Program-made: the position numbers and the translations under genes
The notes under the pieces: generated by a model
Databases searched by the model: none
What the model saw: only the letters and a program-made list of their open reading frames with translations
Told to the model about the DNA's origin: nothing
Assembly (NCBI RefSeq): GCF_900129785.1
Contig: NZ_FSRC01000001.1
Span: 1,984,001-2,048,000 of the forward strand
Length of the DNA stretch: 64,000 nucleotides
Source of the DNA: Algoriphagus halophilus
GTDB lineage: Bacteria; Bacteroidota; Bacteroidia; Cytophagales; Cyclobacteriaceae
Direction of reading: 5' to 3'
Shown here: piece after piece, positions 1 through 8,566 of the stretch
How positions within the stretch are numbered: position 1 is the first letter of the stretch
Layout of the letters: the number at the start of each line of letters is the position of its first letter

Positions 1-2887
1 GATCGATGGATACTGAATAACCTGTTGGTGGAGTTGCATCTTCATCGATGATCGTAATGGTCACTTGACTTGGAGTTCCCGCAGTCGCATTCGTAGGTGT
101 ACCCATATCAATGATAACCGTCTCATTTCCTTCCTCAATACCATCAAATTGAGAAGTTACACGAATACTATCCATGATTTCACCAGGTGAAAGCGTGATG
201 GTAGAGCCGGTAATGCTATAATCCGTACCACCTCCTGATGCTGTTCCACTAAATGATAGAGGTACCGTTACCGTCGTTCCTGCAACTACATCCAAAATTG
301 CCCTCACATAAGCCTGACCACCACTTTCATCGGTAATTGGATTATAAATACCCAATACCTCCAAGGTAGCAGTAGGTTGAGGGTCATCATCTGTAATGGT
401 ATAAGTCACCTGTTGAGTTCCGTCTTCCTCTGCGTTAGTGACTCCTGATATATCAATGATTACGGTTTCGTTTCCTTCATATAGCGCATCTGGAACATTG
501 GTTAACGTAATAGAACCTGTAGTATTTCCGGCAGTAATGGTGATTGAGGTACCACTTAGAGAATAATCCACGCCACCACCTGTTGCAGTACCACTGAATC
601 CTAAATTAACAGTGACATCATCTGTAGATGTTTCAGAAAGTGTTGCAGTCACCTCAGTGGTTGTTGTTGTACCTTCTAATTTAGAGACAGGAGTAACTGA
701 CAAAGAAACTGTAGGTGGAGAATAATCAGAACAGAACTGAAGATTATCCAAAGCTAAATAAACAAAACTACCTCCCATTTCAATTTCTAATCCATCCACA
801 AAAGTTCCGGAATTGTCTGCACCACCTTCAGTAGAGAAATCAATATAGAAGAACCCATTATTTGAAGAAAAGTCAGTAGGGAATCCAGAGGATTTGGTGA
901 TGGTATATACAGTCCCTCCATTTCTAATTCCCCTAATGGTCAACGTACCATCATCCGTAGGATTTGGACTTAATCCAGCTTCAGAAGACAAAAAGAATGC
1001 GATTTTGCTAAATCTAACAGGTTCACTGTTACTTAGTGTATAAGTTCCGACTCCTGTATTTTCGACAAATACATCTGAACTATTAATTCCAAAGCCATTT
1101 CTGACATTCACAGCCCAATTCCCTCCCATGGTAAAGTCTACACCATTAGAGGTAAAAGATGTGATGCCATCCAAGAAAGTTTCAAAATTCTCTATGTAAC
1201 AAGCACCTACCAAATGAAGCTCTCCATTCACATATTCAAATGGAGGAGTATTTCCTAAGGCATCAGCAATATCGGTTCCTGCCAACAGTTTAACCTGAAT
1301 AGAACCTTCCCCAGAGATACCTGTTACGTTCAAGGTATATATAGAGCCTGAACCACTAATACCAGTGATGGCACCTGTAGCGGTTCCTGTTCGAATTAAG
1401 TCAAAATCGTCAATGGTTACATTCGTTGCATTTTCATCAAATGTAACTTGGAAATCCACCGCAGTAGCAGTAGAAATTGGATTGCCTACCTTTAAAATAC
1501 TGTTCACAGCAGGCGCATCTGAATCAACATCAGGAGCGGCCTCACAGAAATTCATATTGTCAATGGCCAATTCAATAAATCCACCACTGATGGTAAACAC
1601 CAATTCATCCACATTCGTATCCCTATAATTTGCGGGTCCCTCGGTAGCAAAATCAAGGGTGAAAAATCCGTTATTGATCGCTGTATTAGTTGGGAAACCT
1701 GTTGTTTTGGTAATGGTAAATTGATCTATTCCACCTTTTTTACCGGTGATGACCAAAGTCCCTGTTCCAGTGGGGTTGTTTCCATTGCTTAGGTCTGAAA
1801 GAAACAAATCAATGGTTTTCATGGTAAACTCCGTCCCACTGGAAACTGAAAAAGTACCCGCCGTAAAATTATTGGCAATATACCCACTGGAAGGACCTGC
1901 ACCGAAACCTAATCTTTTCTCAATCTTCAGTCCTGCGCCCAAAGTAAAGGTTAAACCATTACCACTAAATGTAGTAGACTCATCGGTTTCTGTTTCAAAA
2001 GTTTCAACAAAACACTCTCCGACGTTATGAATCTGGCCTAAAGTAAAGGCAGGAGTTCCTGTGACATCATCATCATTGGCGATATCTGTTCCTGCTTTTA
2101 AATCCAACCGAATTGTCCCTTCCCCATCAATCCCATTTACGGTCACCGTATAGGTGGTTCCTGAACCTGATACAGCACCTACTGTTCCGCTGGTACCAAC
2201 AGTAGTTAGCTCAAAATCATCTGAGGTAACATTTTTTGCATTTTTTGAAAATGTAACGGTGTAATCTACCGTGGTTGCAGTGGTCACAGGAGTGCCGACA
2301 AGTGCTATACTTGAAACTACAGGAGGATTTCCGTCCACTGGGGTGTATGGACTTCCAAAAGTGAAATTATCTATATAAACATAGAGATCAATGCCTTCAA
2401 TTCTAATCTCATCAACACTATAAAAATCAGGATTGGCAACAAAATTTTTAACACCATTTGTCCCACTGTCAAAATTCACATTTACGGTTGACCCAACCTG
2501 GCTTCCATCCTTGTAAGCTTTGACAGTACCAGATGCAGAACAATCATTACAGCCATTTTGTAACCAAATGCTGATCAATTGAAAATCAGAGGCATCCACC
2601 TTGGTGATTTTCCAACCGGTAACACCCCCTATAGTTAAATTAGTATCATCGAGTGCTTTGGTACCATTAAAACCATTGTCAGTGGAACTTACATTCGCAT
2701 TGCTATTGGACCCAGAAAAGATTTGAAACCTGACCCCTGAATTATCATAGGTATTTGTTCCATTTAATGAAAGATGGGATGCAGTGGTAATTTCGTCAAA
2801 AGTAACGGTGGTCTGGGCTTGACTAAAAATATGAATCCCTATCAAGAAAGGGAGTAAAAGTAAATATCGAGCAGTAAAAGTATTCAT
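1..2887 (-). CDS. Large secreted Calx-beta / Ig-like surface protein (partial, C-terminus off the left edge)
   Basis: The frame stays open from an ATG at 2887 to the window edge, about 962 codons, with no stop. Residues 1-24 form a signal peptide ending in FSQAQ. Residues of about 182-290 and 455-565 are two related Ig-like beta modules (VSSIALVG and VNSILKVG starts), each followed by a lectin-like beta module of about 130-160 residues (FETETDES, FETFLDG). From about residue 724 there are at least two Calx-beta repeats with the hallmark GGGVDYS / YEGNETV segments. It is Ser/Thr/Gly-rich, Cys-poor and looks like an extracellular adhesin or matrix protein. A type IX sorting domain would be expected at the missing C-terminus but cannot be seen. 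It lies 68 bases downstream of three tail-collar genes on the same strand, behind a hairpin, so it may be their partner. The exact function is unknown. Confidence 0.85.
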   Translation of the reverse strand, partial: MNTFTARYLLLLPFLIGIHIFSQAQTTVTFDEITTASHLSLNGTNTYDNSGVRFQIFSGSNSNANVSSTDNGFNGTKALDDTNLTIGGVTGWKITKVDASDFQLISIWLQNGCNDCSASGTVKAYKDGSQVGSTVNVNFDSGTNGVKNFVANPDFYSVDEIRIEGIDLYVYIDNFTFGSPYTPVDGNPPVVSSIALVGTPVTTATTVDYTVTFSKNAKNVTSDDFELTTVGTSGTVGAVSGSGTTYTVTVNGIDGEGTIRLDLKAGTDIANDDDVTGTPAFTLGQIHNVGECFVETFETETDESTTFSGNGLTFTLGAGLKIEKRLGFGAGPSSGYIANNFTAGTFSVSSGTEFTMKTIDLFLSDLSNGNNPTGTGTLVITGKKGGIDQFTITKTTGFPTNTAINNGFFTLDFATEGPANYRDTNVDELVFTISGGFIELAIDNMNFCEAAPDVDSDAPAVNSILKVGNPISTATAVDFQVTFDENATNVTIDDFDLIRTGTATGAITGISGSGSIYTLNVTGISGEGSIQVKLLAGTDIADALGNTPPFEYVNGELHLVGACYIENFETFLDGITSFTSNGVDFTMGGNWAVNVRNGFGINSSDVFVENTGVGTYTLSNSEPVRFSKIAFFLSSEAGLSPNPTDDGTLTIRGIRNGGTVYTITKSSGFPTDFSSNNGFFYIDFSTEGGADNSGTFVDGLEIEMGGSFVYLALDNLQFCSDYSPPTVSLSVTPVSKLEGTTTTTEVTATLSETSTDDVTVNLGFSGTATGGGVDYSLSGTSITITAGNTTGSITLTNVPDALYEGNETVIIDISGVTNAEEDGTQQVTYTITDDDPQPTATLEVLGIYNPITDESGGQAYVRAILDVVAGTTVTVPLSFSGTASGGGTDYSITGSTITLSPGEIMDSIRVTSQFDGIEEGNETVIIDMGTPTNATAGTPSQVTITIIDEDATPPTGYSVSID

Positions 2888-2922
2888 AGTATAGAGGTGT
2901 TAACTTTTCTTTTAAATAAATA

Positions 2923-2948
2923 CCGGGTAAACATCCCTGTCTACCCGG
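2923..2948 (-). terminator. Hairpin between the last collar gene and the Calx-beta gene
   Basis: A 7-bp perfect stem (CCGGGTA / TACCCGG) with a 12-base loop lies in the 68-base gap. On the minus strand it is followed by TATTTATTT, a weak U-rich tail. It could be a partial terminator or attenuator that lowers expression of the giant gene relative to the collar genes, or an mRNA-end stabiliser. Confidence 0.45.
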
Positions 2949-2955
2949 CAGCTAT

Positions 2956-3498
2956 TTAATTTCTAGATGGAAATATTCCTTGAAGGCAAATGATATAATA
3001 TATACCTAAGTAGGGGTTTCGAGTGTTCACTGGAATACTTCCTCCAGAATTCCCAATTGCACTCCCCCCCATGGTACTATTAGCTGTAGGTCCATAGGAC
3101 ATGACATCAAATGTATCACCTCCCCGCTCTATTTGAACTTGAGAATTTGCCAGGTAATTGTTTGCAGGTGAAGAGGCTGTGCCTGCAGCACCACTCACAT
3201 TTAAAGTATGCGTATGGCTTGGCATATTTTGAGTCGTAAGGGTCACTGTCTCAGTTCCACTTCTTGCTCCCTGTCGAACATCAGATAGTCCGGGTCCCTG
3301 TCCAGGGCCAATCACTGTCCTACCTCTCAAATCCGGCAAGGCAAAAGTCGTTCTTCCGTCTCCCCCATAAATGGTTCCTATGATTGAAAATAATGCTGTA
3401 TTTTGAGAGATAGGCAAGAGTTGGCCATTGCAAAACGCCCAAGTTCTAGGGGCAAAATTCCCTCCAAACATCCTGATTTCTCCTATTGTACCTTCCAT
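2956..3498 (-). CDS. Phage tail collar domain protein (MdpB-like), copy 3
   Basis: This 180-aa protein carries a tail collar domain (PF07484 type) at residues of about 5-62, recognisable by GEIRMFGGNFAPRTWAFCNG, FSIIGTIYGGDGRTTFALPD and LRGR. It then has the conserved PSHTHTLNV segment, a more variable middle and a conserved end (NPYLGIYYIICLQG). No signal peptide is visible. The family includes microcystin-dependent protein MdpB and short tail-fibre tips. No capsid, tail tube, baseplate or lysis gene is nearby. It is the third of three same-length paralogues read in one direction, 44 bases after copy 2 and preceded by the same leader sequence. Its cellular role is not established; a trimeric fibre-tip or surface receptor-binding role is inference. 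Confidence 0.9.
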   Translation of the reverse strand: MEGTIGEIRMFGGNFAPRTWAFCNGQLLPISQNTALFSIIGTIYGGDGRTTFALPDLRGRTVIGPGQGPGLSDVRQGARSGTETVTLTTQNMPSHTHTLNVSGAAGTASSPANNYLANSQVQIERGGDTFDVMSYGPTANSTMGGSAIGNSGGSIPVNTRNPYLGIYYIICLQGIFPSRN

Positions 3499-3515
3499 GT
3501 TCTAAAAATTTAAGT
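3499..3515 (-). repeat. Leader repeat upstream of collar gene copy 3
   Basis: The 17 bases just before the start codon match those before copy 2 (4086-4102) at 16 of 17 positions (TTCTAAAAATTTAAGT on the plus strand). It marks a tandem duplication that carried the translation-start region with it, or selection on a shared A/T-rich ribosome-binding region. Confidence 0.7.
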
Positions 3516-3542
3516 TTAATGATTCAAATGATTTTAAGCGTA

Positions 3543-4085
3543 TTAATTTCTTGAAGGGTAAAGCCCCTGTAGGCAAATAATGTAATTCGCTGCCAAATAG
3601 GGATTTCTGATATTGAATGGAATATTACCTCCTGAATTTCCTATCGCATTTGAAGCCATAGTAGCTGTAGGACTTGCTCCATAGGCATTGACATCATGTG
3701 GTGCCGCTCCTCGTTCCACTTGAACAGAGGATGCCGCAGGATAATTACCTACTGGTGTAGAGCTTGTACCTGCCGCATTACTTACATTCAATTGGTGGTT
3801 GTGGCTCGGTAGGTTTTGAACCGTTAACGTAACTTGCTCCGATCCAGATCTTGAACCTTGAGGGATATTTGGAAGCCCTGGACCTGTTCCTGGACTAATT
3901 GCAGCTCTACCTCTCAGATCCGGTAAAGCAAAAGTCGTTCTTCCATCACCACCGTAGATGGTGCCTAAAATCGAAAATAGTGCGGAATTTTGAGCAATAG
4001 CTAATAATTGACCATTGCAAAAAGCCCAAGATCTCGGAGCAAAATTTCCAGCGAAAATTCTTACCTCTCCTATCATTCCTTCCAT
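3543..4085 (-). CDS. Phage tail collar domain protein (MdpB-like), copy 2
   Basis: This 180-aa paralogue has the same layout as its neighbours: collar domain at about 5-62 (GEVRIFAGNFAPRSWAFCNG, GGDGRTTFALPD), then PSHNHQLNV, a variable Gly/Ala/Ser-rich stretch at about 100-155 and a C-terminus with NPYLAANYIICLQG. The differences concentrate in the middle region, as expected if that part meets a target while the collar fold and end are structural. No signal peptide is visible, so export, if any, must use another route. It sits 51 bases after copy 1 and is probably cotranscribed. Confidence 0.9.
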   Translation of the reverse strand: MEGMIGEVRIFAGNFAPRSWAFCNGQLLAIAQNSALFSILGTIYGGDGRTTFALPDLRGRAAISPGTGPGLPNIPQGSRSGSEQVTLTVQNLPSHNHQLNVSNAAGTSSTPVGNYPAASSVQVERGAAPHDVNAYGASPTATMASNAIGNSGGNIPFNIRNPYLAANYIICLQGLYPSRN

Positions 4086-4102
4086 ATTCTAAAAATTTAA
4101 GT
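4086..4102 (-). repeat. Leader repeat upstream of collar gene copy 2
   Basis: This is the second copy of the 17-base leader found at 3499-3515 (one mismatch). Copy 1 at 4679 has a looser version (AAACAATTTTTAAT on the minus strand), which suggests copies 2 and 3 arose by the more recent duplication. Confidence 0.65.
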
Positions 4103-4136
4103 GTGTGTATAATTATTTTAAAGGTGCGATTCAAGT

Positions 4137-4679
4137 TTAATTCCTAGAGGGGAATATGCCGTATAAACAAATTATATAATTGATGCCTAAATAAGGGTTT
4201 TGTACAGAAACAGGAATGCTCCCTCCTGTAGATCCTACTGAATTAGCCCCCATTGTGGTATTTGGGGTAGGGCCGAAGGAATTTACATTAAATACATCCC
4301 CGCCTCTTTCAAGTTGTACCTGTGCATTAGCAGACACATTATTGGTCGGGGAAGCACTGGTACCTGGAGCATTCTGCACATTTAAGGCATGGTTATGATT
4401 TGGTAGATTTTGTATGGTCAGATTCACTGTATTTACACCTGCTCTTTGTCCCTGATTGATCGAAGATAAACCAGGTCCCTGTCCAGGGCTAATTGGTGCT
4501 CTCCCCCTCAAATCAGGTAATGCAAAAGTGGTTCTGCCATCTCCTCCATAGATAGTTCCTAAAATTGAAAATAAGGCCGAGTTCTGTGCAATTGCCAACA
4601 ATTGACCGTTACATAAGGCCCATGATCTCGGAGCAAAATTCCCAGCAAATAGTCTGATTTCCCCTATAGTCGGTTCCAT
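4137..4679 (-). CDS. Phage tail collar domain protein (MdpB-like), copy 1
   Basis: This is the first of the three paralogues in transcription order, again exactly 180 aa. The collar domain is at about 5-62 (GEIRLFAGNFAPRSWALCNG, GGDGRTTFALPD), followed by PNHNHALNV and a C-terminal NPYLGINYIICLYG. Three same-length copies in a row, without phage genes, suggest a hetero-oligomer built from three related subunits; this is inference. The gene lies 68 bases downstream of the Tat-exported nucleotidase-like gene, in the same orientation. Confidence 0.9.
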   Translation of the reverse strand: MEPTIGEIRLFAGNFAPRSWALCNGQLLAIAQNSALFSILGTIYGGDGRTTFALPDLRGRAPISPGQGPGLSSINQGQRAGVNTVNLTIQNLPNHNHALNVQNAPGTSASPTNNVSANAQVQLERGGDVFNVNSFGPTPNTTMGANSVGSTGGSIPVSVQNPYLGINYIICLYGIFPSRN

Positions 4680-4747
4680 ATTAAAAATTGTTTAATGAAT
4701 GAAAATTTATACTTATATATTTTGGACCGGAAAAAAATTCCAAATCT

Positions 4748-5503
4748 TTAATCTCTCTTAAAACTATTGATCACACTTTCTTTCAATTCTATTTCAGAGT
4801 TATTTTCTTCTCTTTCTGATTGAATACTTAATAAAGTCTGCTTTCCTTGCTGATTGGGCAAAACCCACAAATTATTGGTCTTCGATGAGGTACAAGTAGC
4901 AAAGAAAACATCCACATAATCACTACTAGAAATCACATCTGCCCATGAACTTTTAGAATCCTTTAACTTTGGATCCGTTACTAGGCAGAAGACTTGCTCA
5001 CATCCTAAGTCCCGCTTTAAAAAGTCTGCTTTTTTAGTTACAAATCGCATGGCCTGATCTACCGAATTGTAGGATTGTTCAAAATCAATCCCCAAAATTC
5101 CTACTCTTTTTCCAAGTCGGTTCGTAATCAAATAGTCCTTCACATACTCAGGCTTTTCTTTCAAACTAGAATTTACCCAAGGCAGACCAGAAGCATTAAG
5201 GTCACTGGCAATAATTTTAGCGTTTCCTCCATACAACAAAGCATCTATGGTCTCTTTTGACCCAAATTCCGAAAACTTGAAATTTCGTACATGGGTCAGA
5301 ACTGTAAATCCTGACTTCAAGGTTTGGTTAATCGCTATATCTCCTTCTTTAAAAAACTTCAATGTCTTTAATCCCACGTGGATAATGGATGTTGCATCTT
5401 TACCAACTTCCATGGATTCCATACCCCAACTCAATCCTGGAATAGAAACAGCTCCAAAAACTAATGAGACTTTTTGTAAAAACTTCCTTCTCCTTACATC
5501 CAT
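4748..5503 (-). CDS. Tat-signal protein, degenerate 5'-nucleotidase-like fold
   Basis: This 251-aa protein starts with a twin-arginine-type signal (MDVRRRKFLQK, then a hydrophobic stretch to about residue 27), so it is probably exported folded. The segment around residues 85-140 (ALLYGGNAKIIASDLNASG, GKRVGILGI) and the later stretch FLKRDLGCEQVFCLVTD resemble the UshA/5'-nucleotidase metallophosphoesterase fold. The metal ligands of that family (DxH, GNHD/GNHE, GHxH) are not seen, and the protein is about half the usual length. It is best read as a catalytically dead relative, or a different fold with chance similarity. Its position just before the collar genes links it to that cluster. Confidence 0.6.
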   Translation of the reverse strand: MDVRRRKFLQKVSLVFGAVSIPGLSWGMESMEVGKDATSIIHVGLKTLKFFKEGDIAINQTLKSGFTVLTHVRNFKFSEFGSKETIDALLYGGNAKIIASDLNASGLPWVNSSLKEKPEYVKDYLITNRLGKRVGILGIDFEQSYNSVDQAMRFVTKKADFLKRDLGCEQVFCLVTDPKLKDSKSSWADVISSSDYVDVFFATCTSSKTNNLWVLPNQQGKQTLLSIQSEREENNSEIELKESVINSFKRD

Positions 5504-5668
5504 TTATTAAAAATATTAACTTCAAATCTTTAGAAAAATCAGAAAAAAAACTGGCAATCCCAAAATTATTCAATAACGTAAAAGTTAATATTATAGCTAA
5601 TATCTTATTTATTGTGTTACGTTTCAACTAATAATTAAAAAAATATACATCGACACCTCATTTAAAGT

Positions 5669-6583
5669 TTAAACACCTAGTTTTTCATAAGATTTGACCC
5701 CCATTGCAGCTAATTTTTGTCCAGAAATTATCGTTCCTTCCAGCTGTAAAATATTTATTCTTAAATACTTCATATCTGTACAAAGGACGAATATCCCGTA
5801 ATTGGGATCTGCATAAACAATGGAGCCTGGCGCAAAAATCCCGGTAATATTTACATCAGCAGGACTCACTTCCAAGATTTTGATTGGATTACCTCTAAAA
5901 GTAGTGATTGCTCCTCCATATTTAGGATTTGATGCATTGACCAAAGCCTCCACCTCATCCGCACGTTGCTTTTTCCAATCGATAGTTAAATTCTCCTCGG
6001 TAGGCTTAGACTTGGGTTTTAGATTTTCTTCAATGGGCTTTTTATCAAATTGAATTTGCCCGGCAAAGTAAGATTCCAATTTACTCGGAAAAGAGACAGA
6101 AAGACGAGATGCTAATAACCCATAAGGTTCTCCCGGAAAAACCGGAATAGGAAACTCAACTATTAATTCTCCTGAATCCCATTTCTCATTTATTTTATGA
6201 ACACTGATCGTCACTACTTTCTCCTCATTCTGGATCGCCCAAAACAAAGGATCAGGCCCCGCAAATTCCGGGAGTTTTCCAAAATGTACATTTAATATAC
6301 CCTCATTAAAAATTTCAAAAATACTTGCTGGAATTTTATATGAGAAGCCGAAACTGATACCCACATCTACCTGAAAATCGGAAAGCTTGGATGATAAAGC
6401 TTCCAATTCAGAATTTTCCCAATTAAAAACAGGGATATTCTCTCCTTTCAAATATTCAATCAAAAAGTCATTTGAATTAGGTTGATCAGTTCTTGAAACT
6501 ACTCCTACTACTTCGTGAATATTTTTGAAATGTTGAATGGTAGGAATGCACCAGTTACTTTGGGTAAAAAATATAATTTTCAT
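5669..6583 (-). CDS. Formyltransferase-family protein (Fmt-like fold)
   Basis: This 304-aa protein starts at the ATG at 6583 (MKIIFFTQSNWC). An upstream in-frame ATG at 6634 is rejected because it falls inside a likely promoter element. The N-terminal Rossmann-type formyltransferase domain (about 1-185) keeps the catalytic triad pattern: Asn and His in ILNVHFGKLPEFAGPDPLFW and Asp in KWDSGELI. A C-terminal beta domain like that of methionyl-tRNA formyltransferase follows (about 205-304). The usual HPSLLPxYRG signature is replaced by HFGKLPEFAG, so it is unlikely to be the housekeeping Fmt and may formylate another amine, such as an amino sugar or small metabolite. It is the first gene of the minus-strand cluster that runs into the collar proteins. 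Confidence 0.7.
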   Translation of the reverse strand: MKIIFFTQSNWCIPTIQHFKNIHEVVGVVSRTDQPNSNDFLIEYLKGENIPVFNWENSELEALSSKLSDFQVDVGISFGFSYKIPASIFEIFNEGILNVHFGKLPEFAGPDPLFWAIQNEEKVVTISVHKINEKWDSGELIVEFPIPVFPGEPYGLLASRLSVSFPSKLESYFAGQIQFDKKPIEENLKPKSKPTEENLTIDWKKQRADEVEALVNASNPKYGGAITTFRGNPIKILEVSPADVNITGIFAPGSIVYADPNYGIFVLCTDMKYLRINILQLEGTIISGQKLAAMGVKSYEKLGV

Positions 6584-6631
6584 TAAAGGACAATTTTCTA
6601 AACCTGAAACTAATTGTATTAATTCAGCATA

Positions 6632-6639
6632 CAAACTTA
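6632..6639 (-). promoter_or_regulatory. Possible -7 promoter element for the formyltransferase gene
   Basis: On the minus strand the sequence reads TAAGTTTG, a full match to the Bacteroidota -7 consensus TAnnTTTG. The -33 side is poor (GTTT or TTTT at 18-19 bases). It would give a leader of about 40 bases to the ATG at 6583. Confidence 0.35.
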
Positions 6640-6730
6640 AATTTTCACTAAAAAAATAAAACCTAGATTCAAATTCTAGAAACTTCTATCAATCATGCTT
6701 AATTTCAAGCTTAATAAGTAAAATAAATTC

Positions 6731-8422
6731 ATGCACAAACGTCACCTACTCTCCCCCCTTTTCACAAAAGCGCGGTTATTTCTAGTGTTCATTTTTTTAT
6801 TAACAATTGAAGTAGAAGCTCAAATTTTTAGGTCTCCCCAAGAATTCACACATCAAGACACGCTACGAGGAAGCAATACCAAAGACCGCGCTTGGTGGAA
6901 TTTGGAACAATATCATTTGGACATCAAAGTTGATCCCGAATCCAAGACGATCAAAGGTTCCAATACAGTCACCTATCAGGTCATTTCCGAATCCAAAAAG
7001 CTTCAAATTGAGCTTCAAGAGCCTATGATCTTGTCAAGAGCCATTCAAAATGGAGATGAATTGGAATTTGAAAAAGATGGTTATTCTTATTTGATCACTC
7101 TGCAAGATCCTCAGAACATCGGTGAAAGCTACCAAGTAGAACTTCAATTTGAAGGTTCTCCGGTCATTGCAGTAAGGCCTCCTTGGGATGGGGGTTTGAC
7201 TTGGAGTCAGGACAGTAATGGACTTCCATTTATTGCAAATTCAAATCAAGGAATCGGGGCTAGTATTTGGTGGCCCAATAAAGACTACCCGGCAGATGAA
7301 CCGGATAATGGAGTATTGATCTCAGTGGAAGTGCCAGAGAATTTAATGGATGTTTCCAATGGGAGATTGATCAACACCGAGCATAATAAAAAGGCTAAAA
7401 CCAAAACTTACCATTGGGAAGTAAAAAATCCGATCAACAATTACGGGGTCAATATAAACATTGGAGACTATGTCCATTTTTCTGAAAAATACGAAGGGGA
7501 GAAAGGCATATTGGATATGGACTATTATGTACTAAGAGAAAACTTAGAAAAAGCGAAAAGTCAATTCAAAGATGCCACAAAAATGATGGAAGCCTTCGAA
7601 CATTGGTTTGGACCCTACCCTTTTTACGAGGACAGTTACAAATTAGTAGAAACTCCCTACCTGGGGATGGAGCATCAGAGTTCGGTGACTTATGGTAATA
7701 ATTATGCGAATGGTTATTTAGGAAGGGACCTAAGCGGAACTGGTTGGGGATTGAAATTCGATTTTATCATTATCCATGAATCAGGACATGAGTGGTTTGC
7801 CAATAACATCACTTACAAGGATGTTGCGGACATGTGGATTCATGAAAGCTTTACTGCTTACTCTGAAAATCTTTTTCTGGACTATTATTATGGAAAAGAA
7901 GCCAGCAGGGATTATGTATTGGGAACCCGTAAAAATATTAATAACGACAACCCCATAATAGGCCCTTATGGTGTCAATCAAGAGGGGTCAGGAGATATGT
8001 ACTACAAAGGAGCAAATATGCTTCATACCATTAGGCAACTAGTGAATGACGATGAAAAATGGAGGGAGATCCTGAGAGGATTAAATAAAGAGTTTTATCA
8101 TCAGACCGTTACCACTGAACAGGTAGAAACCTACATTAGCACTCAATCAAATATCAATTTATCATCTGTGTTTGACCAATATTTGAGAGATGTAAGGATT
8201 CCAATTTTCAGTTATTACATAGAAGGAAATAAATTGAATTTCAGATGGGAGAATTCCTTAATGACTTTTGATATGCCTGTCAAAATAAAATTGGGAACAG
8301 GTAAAGAACTTTGGCTAAAACCCACTACCCGATGGGCAAGTTTAGAATTGGATACTGGTGTTGAAAGATTGTCTGTTGATCCGAATTTTTATGTTGGAAT
8401 GATGAATATTTCTGGTAAATAA
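6731..8422 (+). CDS. Secreted M1-family metallopeptidase (gluzincin aminopeptidase)
   Basis: This 563-aa protein has an N-terminal signal peptide (about 1-30, ending VEAQIF). The N-terminal beta domain is followed by the catalytic domain with substrate-binding LGMEHQS (the GxMEN-type exopeptidase motif) and the zinc site: H349, E350, H353 in HESGHEW and E372 in HESFTAYSE, spaced as in M1 enzymes. The later Tyr that stabilises the transition state is probably in the GSGDMYYKGA segment. The length fits short bacterial M1 peptidases lacking the ERAP-type C-terminal helical domain. It is expected to trim peptides in the periplasm or at the cell surface. It is monocistronic, divergent from the formyltransferase cluster and closed by a terminator. 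Confidence 0.92.
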   Translation: MHKRHLLSPLFTKARLFLVFIFLLTIEVEAQIFRSPQEFTHQDTLRGSNTKDRAWWNLEQYHLDIKVDPESKTIKGSNTVTYQVISESKKLQIELQEPMILSRAIQNGDELEFEKDGYSYLITLQDPQNIGESYQVELQFEGSPVIAVRPPWDGGLTWSQDSNGLPFIANSNQGIGASIWWPNKDYPADEPDNGVLISVEVPENLMDVSNGRLINTEHNKKAKTKTYHWEVKNPINNYGVNINIGDYVHFSEKYEGEKGILDMDYYVLRENLEKAKSQFKDATKMMEAFEHWFGPYPFYEDSYKLVETPYLGMEHQSSVTYGNNYANGYLGRDLSGTGWGLKFDFIIIHESGHEWFANNITYKDVADMWIHESFTAYSENLFLDYYYGKEASRDYVLGTRKNINNDNPIIGPYGVNQEGSGDMYYKGANMLHTIRQLVNDDEKWREILRGLNKEFYHQTVTTEQVETYISTQSNINLSSVFDQYLRDVRIPIFSYYIEGNKLNFRWENSLMTFDMPVKIKLGTGKELWLKPTTRWASLELDTGVERLSVDPNFYVGMMNISGK

Positions 8423-8468
8423 ATACCTTAATCTAAAGGAAATATGATTTAAAACATTCTGGTAAAAA

Positions 8469-8505
8469 AAACACGTCATAGAAATTCCAATGACGTGTTT
8501 TTTTT
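8469..8505 (+). terminator. Rho-independent terminator after the M1 peptidase
   Basis: A 10-bp stem (AAACACGTCA / TGACGTGTTT) with a 12-base loop is followed by a run of T. It lies 47 bases after the stop codon. Confidence 0.85.
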
Positions 8506-8566
8506 ATTATTAAAGCTTTTGCTTCTATATTTCATTTTGAAACAATAACAATACCCCTGATTCCAT

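Noticed and set aside
2956..4679. Collar genes read as a prophage remnant
   Set aside because: No other phage gene, integrase or attachment-like repeat is visible in the window, and all three copies are intact and of equal length. A remnant extending to the left of the window cannot be fully excluded.
5400..5627. Minus-strand 75-aa frame starting with a signal-like stretch
   Set aside because: Its second half overlaps the start of the Tat protein gene in another frame and has no domain character; the hydrophobic start is likely due to AT-rich sequence.
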